Shown piece by piece: positions 13,735 through 16,764 of a stretch of DNA of 16,764 nucleotides. The position numbers and the translations under genes were made by a program. How positions within the stretch are numbered: position 1 is the stretch's first letter; each line of letters begins with the position of its first letter. The notes below the pieces were generated by a model. That model was not told the origin of the DNA. It saw only the letters and a list, made by a program, of their open reading frames with translations, and ran no database searches. Source of the stretch: an uncultured Paracoccaceae bacterium (GTDB taxonomy: Bacteria; Pseudomonadota; Alphaproteobacteria; Rhodobacterales; Rhodobacteraceae); NCBI GenBank assembly GCA_937916485.1, contig CALFSV010000153.1, positions 1 through 16,764 of the forward strand. Reading direction: 5' to 3'.

Positions 13735-14280
13735 TCAATAAAAGCTGGGCGTGTTCGTTTCGATCGCTTCAAGAAGGGCACGCTCGGGCCAGCCATTCTT
13801 GCCGCCACGGGCGCCGATCTCGATCAACTGGGTCATTGCGGACTCGATGTCCCCTTGGATGACATAGGCCATACCCATGTAGGACCGCGCCAGAAGGTTG
13901 TCCGGGTTCACTTCAAGTGCGGCCTGGTAGAAGGCCATCCCGCCCTCCATGTCGCCCATGGAGCGGGTGGTAAAGCCCATATAGGTCAGGACCCGATCCG
14001 ACCCCTGATCGGTCATCGCGGCAAGCGCGGCCTGTGCATTTTCATACTGCCCGGCATAGGCAAATTCCCGAGCCGCCTGGTACAGAAGGTCGTCGGACAG
14101 GCGGCTTTCCTGGGCCGGCGCCTCGCATAGTTCTGTCTCGGGGTTCCAGACCATGCCGTCCTTGCAGACCGTGGTGGTTTCGGTCGGCGTGGGGGGCGTG
14201 TCGTTGGCGCTTCCAACCGCGAGGGCCGTCTGGGCCAGCGACATGACGGCAAGGGTAGAGATCACTCGAAGATTGGTCAT
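13735..14280 (-). CDS. Secreted TPR-like protein with N-terminal C-x12-C module
   Basis: This 181-residue protein starts with a Sec signal peptide (hydrophobic core about 5-20, cleavage near ALAVGSA). A short Pro/Thr-rich linker and a small module CKDGMVWNPETELC (Cys39, Cys52) follow. The remainder is helical with TPR-like periodicity, including YAGQYENAQAALAAM, TRSMGDMEGGMAFYQAAL and MGMAYVIQGDIESAMTQL. It is probably periplasmic; its partner is unknown. I use the ATG at 14280 because AGGAG sits 7 bases upstream and it begins the signal peptide; 50 upstream in-frame codons are not convincing. The adjacent 54-residue gene carries the same cysteine module with the same spacing. Confidence 0.82.
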   Translation of the reverse strand: MTNLRVISTLAVMSLAQTALAVGSANDTPPTPTETTTVCKDGMVWNPETELCEAPAQESRLSDDLLYQAAREFAYAGQYENAQAALAAMTDQGSDRVLTYMGFTTRSMGDMEGGMAFYQAALEVNPDNLLARSYMGMAYVIQGDIESAMTQLIEIGARGGKNGWPERALLEAIETNTPSFY

Positions 14281-14344
14281 TTGACGCTCCTGATGGCGAA
14301 CTGCAGCTGGTCTGGACGTGGAGGAGGGGCAATAAACGCGGGGG

Positions 14345-14372
14345 CAGAGGGCGGACCTGCGACCGCCCTCTG
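14345..14372 (-). terminator. Strong inverted repeat downstream of the 54-residue gene
   Basis: Bases 14345-14354 and 14363-14372 form a perfect 10-bp inverted repeat around an 8-base loop. It lies 17 bases after the stop of the small secreted-protein gene and 64 bases before the TPR gene start. The downstream U content is low (a TTTATT about 10 bases later). It may be a partial terminator or an mRNA-end stabiliser. Confidence 0.55.
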
Positions 14373-14389
14373 TATTGGGGTATATCGTG

Positions 14390-14554
14390 TCAGCTTGTCG
14401 TGACGGGTGTGCAGGTCCCGGCTTCGGCATCCCATTGGGTGCCTTCGACGCAGGACATTGCGTGCTGCTCCATCCCCGCCCCAGAGCACATTGCCATTGC
14501 AGACAAGGGCGCGAGGGACAGAATCGCAGCGGTCAGGAAGGTCTTCAAGTTCAT
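14390..14554 (-). CDS. Small secreted cysteine-motif protein, CBM14-like
   Basis: This 54-residue protein is well supported by its AAGGAG ribosome-binding site, 7-9 bases upstream of the ATG. It has a typical signal peptide: MNLKTFLTAAILSLAPLSAM, then AMCSG. The mature part is about 33 residues with three cysteines (Cys23, Cys35, Cys48). It ends with CVEGTQWDAEAGTC, the same C-x12-C module as the neighbouring TPR protein. Small Rhodobacteraceae proteins of this kind are, as I recall, often annotated as carbohydrate-binding module 14-like. Carbohydrate binding here is not demonstrated. It could be an envelope or extracellular factor. Confidence 0.78.
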   Translation of the reverse strand: MNLKTFLTAAILSLAPLSAMAMCSGAGMEQHAMSCVEGTQWDAEAGTCTPVTTS

Positions 14555-14632
14555 CTTGCTCTCCTTCAGATCGGAAACTTGAAGGTAGCAGCCGATTACG
14601 TTGCGTCAACTGCGACGCCGGTTCGGGCGGGT

Positions 14633-15118
14633 TCACGGGTGCGTGAAGATGATCGACATCCGTTTCAATTCGGCGCGGGTTTCCGCCGAAAGCGCGGTCA
14701 ATGACAGGGTGGAATCATGCACCTTGTCGACAATAGCGCAAATATCCGCAATTTCCTGGTCCGTGAAATCGTCGCCTGGAGACGTAAAACTGCTCAGGGA
14801 TCTGCTTCCCGACCGCTCCAACGAATAGGTGAAACCGAATTTCATACCATATTTCGACGCCTCGGGGATTATTCCGGCCGTGTCCTCATTTGAGAGATCT
14901 TGCCAACGAATTACGCCGATATTATCAAATCCCCATATAACTGTAGGGTCCCGCATGACCAGCCCGTTGTGCGAGTAGTAATCGATCCAAGGCTTTGGAT
15001 ATGTCTGGAAGAGGTAGGTCGGCGTGGTGAATTTGATATGCAATGCAATTGCAAAGCCAGATTGTGACAGTCCCATGAGGTCGGAAAGGCACTCTCGAAT
15101 TCCGGTGGAGGAGTCCAT
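14633..15118 (-). CDS. LuxR-family AHL-binding protein lacking the HTH domain
   Basis: This 161-residue protein is the autoinducer-binding domain of a LuxR regulator. The four pocket residues are present with TraR spacing: Trp44, Tyr48, Asp57 and Trp72 (gaps 4, 9 and 15). The protein stops at LSAETRAELKRMSIIFTHP, where a LuxR DNA-binding helix-turn-helix should begin. No frame of the remaining 78 bases before the next gene encodes one. It should therefore bind an AHL, or dimerise with a full LuxR, without binding DNA. TrlR of Agrobacterium is a known dominant-negative precedent. Base composition looks more AT-rich than its neighbours. The ATG has no clear Shine-Dalgarno sequence. It is divergent from the complete luxR gene. 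Confidence 0.88.
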   Translation of the reverse strand: MDSSTGIRECLSDLMGLSQSGFAIALHIKFTTPTYLFQTYPKPWIDYYSHNGLVMRDPTVIWGFDNIGVIRWQDLSNEDTAGIIPEASKYGMKFGFTYSLERSGSRSLSSFTSPGDDFTDQEIADICAIVDKVHDSTLSLTALSAETRAELKRMSIIFTHP

Positions 15119-15150
15119 ATGTCCGGGCGCTCGCTTTCAGGTTGCTTGCT

Positions 15151-15168
15151 GTCAGGTCTAGACCTTAG
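15151..15168. promoter_or_regulatory. 12-bp perfect palindrome, candidate lux box
   Basis: AGGTCTAGACCT (15154-15165) is a perfect 12-bp palindrome, with a further matching pair just outside it (15152/15167). It lies in the 130-base gap between the two divergent luxR-family genes, 36 bases before the truncated gene and about 84 before the complete one. Lux boxes are dyads of about 18-20 bp in such places. Which regulator binds it is unknown. Confidence 0.45.
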
Positions 15169-15248
15169 TGTGGAGAGAGTTGTAGTTTCGATCAAGGGGT
15201 GAAGTGTGTATTCAAGTAGACGGTTCTCGTTGGCCTTGGACTGGGTGA

Positions 15249-15866
15249 ATGGACTTCATGGCCGAGCGGTTTGAACTTGATGACATAGCGGCCCTTGCGA
15301 CGGCGGGCTACTTCCTGGCGCTTCGGGTCGGATTTGCCTTTCCCATGGAAGAAGTGAACGCCCTGCCGCAGGATTGGGTCGATCATTATACCCGCAACCG
15401 ATTTATGCTGCATGACCCGGTGATCCGTTGGGTCTACGCCCATTCCGGTGCAGTCCGCTGGAGCGAGATCGACATCCCCGACGGCCGACAGGTTCTGAAA
15501 CAGGCGACGGACCACGGGCTGCGCTTTGGCGTTGCGGTCTGTTGCTTTGACGATGGCACAGAGGGGCAAAGATCCTTCGGGACATTTGCCCGGTTCGACC
15601 GCGAATTCGAAACATCCGAGGTCGCGCAACTGGAGGACGCCGTTCTTCGGATGCACCACAAAATGGCCCCTCCAACCAATCTGACGATGGCAGAACTCGA
15701 AGCCCTACGGATGGTCAAAGAGGGGATGCGCCTTAAACAAATGGCACACGCTCTGGGTGTGTTGGAAGGGGCGATAAAGCAAAGGCTTCGGAATGCAAAG
15801 TTGAAATTGGGGGCAAGCACCGGTGCCCAGGCTGCAACGCGGGCAAGCGACTACGGGCTTATCTGA
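15249..15866 (+). CDS. LuxR-family quorum-sensing regulator
   Basis: This 205-residue transcription factor has a full AHL-binding domain and a C-terminal helix-turn-helix (about 144-205). Pocket residues Trp43, Tyr47, Asp56 and Trp71 have the same spacing as TraR. The HTH runs LTMAELEALRMVKEGM, then QMAHALGVLEGAIKQRL and NAKLKLGASTGAQAATRA, retaining the family's Glu, Leu and Gly positions. It should sense the AHL made by the adjacent synthase and control luxI or other genes. An alternative ATG 9 bases later gives MAERFELDD. Neither start has a strong Shine-Dalgarno sequence. luxI begins 131 bases downstream. Homology to the truncated protein across the gap suggests an old duplication. Confidence 0.93.
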   Translation: MDFMAERFELDDIAALATAGYFLALRVGFAFPMEEVNALPQDWVDHYTRNRFMLHDPVIRWVYAHSGAVRWSEIDIPDGRQVLKQATDHGLRFGVAVCCFDDGTEGQRSFGTFARFDREFETSEVAQLEDAVLRMHHKMAPPTNLTMAELEALRMVKEGMRLKQMAHALGVLEGAIKQRLRNAKLKLGASTGAQAATRASDYGLI

Positions 15867-15903
15867 TTTTAATCAAAAGGTGCGAAATCGCTGCCTGGCT
15901 GCC

Positions 15904-15934
15904 AATTATTTGCCGTCTTTGGGCGCAAATATTT
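15904..15934. promoter_or_regulatory. Long AT-rich dyad between luxR and luxI
   Basis: AATTATTTGC (15904-15913) and GCAAATATTT (15925-15934) are inverted with one mismatch in ten and an 11-base spacer. It starts 37 bases after the luxR stop and ends 63 bases before the luxI ATG. It could be a terminator of luxR (a short T-run overlaps its end) or an operator for luxI. Confidence 0.4.
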
Positions 15935-15975
15935 TCACAAACGTTAACAACTGTAGGGAATCACCGCTAAATGGA

Positions 15976-15992
15976 CTCTCCATAAAGGAGAG
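15976..15992 (+). promoter_or_regulatory. Hairpin burying the luxI ribosome-binding site
   Basis: CTCTCC (15976-15981) and GGAGAG (15987-15992) form a perfect 6-bp stem with loop ATAAA. The right arm is the luxI Shine-Dalgarno sequence, 5 bases before the ATG. In the folded form, ribosome access to luxI would be blocked. A four-codon ORF (ATG 15971 to TAA 15985) runs through the left arm and loop. Whether it is translated is unknown. Confidence 0.55.
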
Positions 15993-15997
15993 CAAAC

Positions 15998-16648
15998 ATG
16001 GAAAATGTGACTTTTTCACTTTCGACCCTACACCGCCACGGATCGGCCTTTTATGATTATCTAGGTCTGTGTAAAAGGTTTTTCGTGGGTCAGCTTGGTT
16101 GGAATATCCCACATGATGATGATGTGGAAATGGACCAATATGATAATCCGCGTGCCCACTACTCGGTCGTGATTCGAGATGGAGAGGTGATTGGCGGCGC
16201 TCGTGCAATGTCGACGACGGCGACCTGGGGCGGACATACCTACATGTTGCGAGACGCGGTGGCCGGCAAACTGGTCGACATACCGGCCGACATCATGGCG
16301 GTCGAGGTGGCGTCCAACGCGGTGTGGGAATGTACCCGTCTGGTCATTTCCGACAACCTTCGCACCCATGCAGAGCGGTCGACCTGCCTGTCGCTGATCG
16401 TCGGAGGTCTGATCGGGGTGGCGGCTGAAAACGGCGCTGACAGGTTGATGTCCCTGTCTCCGCTGGCGCTGATGCGGGCGCTGCGTCAATTGGGCTATGC
16501 TGCGGACCGTGTGGGCGAGCCTTACCGCAATGACGATGGTCGCCAATATGCGGTTCTGTCGATGCCTGCGGCGCGCAGCCAGTCTCATGCGCCCCGCGCG
16601 ACCCATCTGGCCCAGCCGATGGCCCTGCACGCGCCGTCGGTGGTCTGA
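15998..16648 (+). CDS. luxI: LuxI-family acyl-homoserine-lactone synthase
   Basis: LuxI enzymes make AHL signals from S-adenosylmethionine and an acyl carrier protein-bound fatty acid. This 216-residue protein shows the conserved core: Arg27 in KRFFV, Trp35 in LGWNIP, Glu44 and Asp46 with Asp49 in EMDQYDN, Arg69 in GGARAM, and Glu111 with Arg114 in VWECTR. The EMDQYDNP block resembles GtaI/CerI of Rhodobacter. Those make medium- to long-chain AHLs, but chain length cannot be read here. The last 25 or so residues (His, Ala and Pro rich) look disordered. The ATG has a strong AGGAG site held in a hairpin. The gene follows luxR and ends before a strong terminator-like hairpin. Confidence 0.94.
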   Translation: MENVTFSLSTLHRHGSAFYDYLGLCKRFFVGQLGWNIPHDDDVEMDQYDNPRAHYSVVIRDGEVIGGARAMSTTATWGGHTYMLRDAVAGKLVDIPADIMAVEVASNAVWECTRLVISDNLRTHAERSTCLSLIVGGLIGVAAENGADRLMSLSPLALMRALRQLGYAADRVGEPYRNDDGRQYAVLSMPAARSQSHAPRATHLAQPMALHAPSVV

Positions 16649-16695
16649 CAGGCTTCCCCGGCCTGCCATGAGGTGATGGTGGGCGATGTCGCGAC

Positions 16696-16731
16696 CCCGC
16701 CCGGCTGGTGCTCTCCGCCGGGCGGGTTCTT
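16696..16731 (+). terminator. Terminator-like hairpin after luxI
   Basis: CCCGCCCGGC (16696-16705) and GCCGGGCGGG (16717-16726) form a perfect 10-bp stem with an 11-base loop, followed by TTCTT. It lies 48 bases after the luxI stop. The stem is very stable and the U-run short but present. Confidence 0.75.
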
Positions 16732-16749
16732 GCGAACGCCGGCAAAAGG

Positions 16750-16764
16750 TTAACAAAACGTTAA
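16750..16764. promoter_or_regulatory. TTAA-N7-TTAA, CtrA-type binding site
   Basis: TTAA (16750-16753) and TTAA (16761-16764) are separated by exactly 7 bases, the consensus spacing for the cell-cycle regulator CtrA. The inner bases also make TTAAC-N5-GTTAA symmetric. It lies after the luxI terminator, so it probably serves a gene beyond the right edge. Confidence 0.55.

Noticed and set aside
13354..14130. + strand ORF (258 codons) across the start of the fliG-like gene and the TPR gene
   Set aside because: It is antisense to two well-supported genes, has no domain, and crosses their intergenic gap without any start signal.
15823..16056. + strand ORF (77 codons) bridging luxR and luxI
   Set aside because: It overlaps the end of luxR and the start of luxI in another frame, has no Shine-Dalgarno sequence, and its product resembles nothing.
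1..16764. CRISPR array, insertion sequence, phage or toxin-antitoxin genes
   Set aside because: No regularly spaced repeats, transposase or integrase motifs, or terminal inverted repeats with target duplications were seen. The only tandem repeat is the 15-bp one inside the hydratase genes.

Overview
The window reads as a chromosomal segment of a high-GC alphaproteobacterium of the order Rhodobacterales (Rhodobacter/Roseobacter group). Three things point there: the block yajC-secD-secF-Mth938-like-ccmABCDG (the hel genes of Rhodobacter), a GtaI/CerI-like acyl-homoserine-lactone (AHL) synthase, and a perfect CtrA-type site at the right edge. No tRNA, rRNA, CRISPR, insertion sequence or prophage gene was found, and no gene-free stretch exceeds about 220 bases.

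Left part (1-6414, + strand): a possible promoter and a structured leader RNA precede yajC, secD and secF, the Sec-translocon accessory complex. Next come a small Mth938/NDUFAF3-family gene and the cytochrome c maturation genes ccmA, ccmB, ccmC, ccmD and ccmG. Spacing is tight (GTGA and ATGA overlaps), so this is probably one long transcript for membrane protein export and c-type cytochrome biogenesis. ccmD (50 aa) is easily missed.

Middle (6579-11134): aconitase acnA lies on the - strand, with a clean intrinsic terminator, a candidate promoter and a leader hairpin. A secreted DUF1223 thioredoxin-like protein follows on the + strand. It ends in a shared CTAG with a convergent LpxL/HtrB-type acyltransferase.

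The - strand block 13557-10235 runs FliG-like motor protein, N-terminal half of a nitrile-hydratase beta chain, C-terminal half of that beta chain, cobalt-type alpha chain, then the acyltransferase. The split beta chain, its gene order and an Arg directly after the metal motif recall thiocyanate hydrolase (scnB-scnA-scnC) more than classical nitrile hydratase. A 15-bp tandem repeat sits exactly on the stop/start overlap of the two beta halves.

Right part (13735-16764): two small secreted - strand proteins share one C-x12-C motif. One carries TPR-like repeats and the other is only 54 aa. A quorum-sensing island follows: a LuxR-family protein with a complete AHL pocket but no DNA-binding domain (- strand), a complete LuxR regulator and a LuxI synthase (both + strand). 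The luxI ribosome-binding site is buried in a perfect hairpin. A strong terminator-like hairpin and a TTAA-N7-TTAA CtrA site close the window. The dominant-negative-looking truncated LuxR beside a luxR-luxI pair, and the split cobalt hydratase, are the two most interesting systems here.
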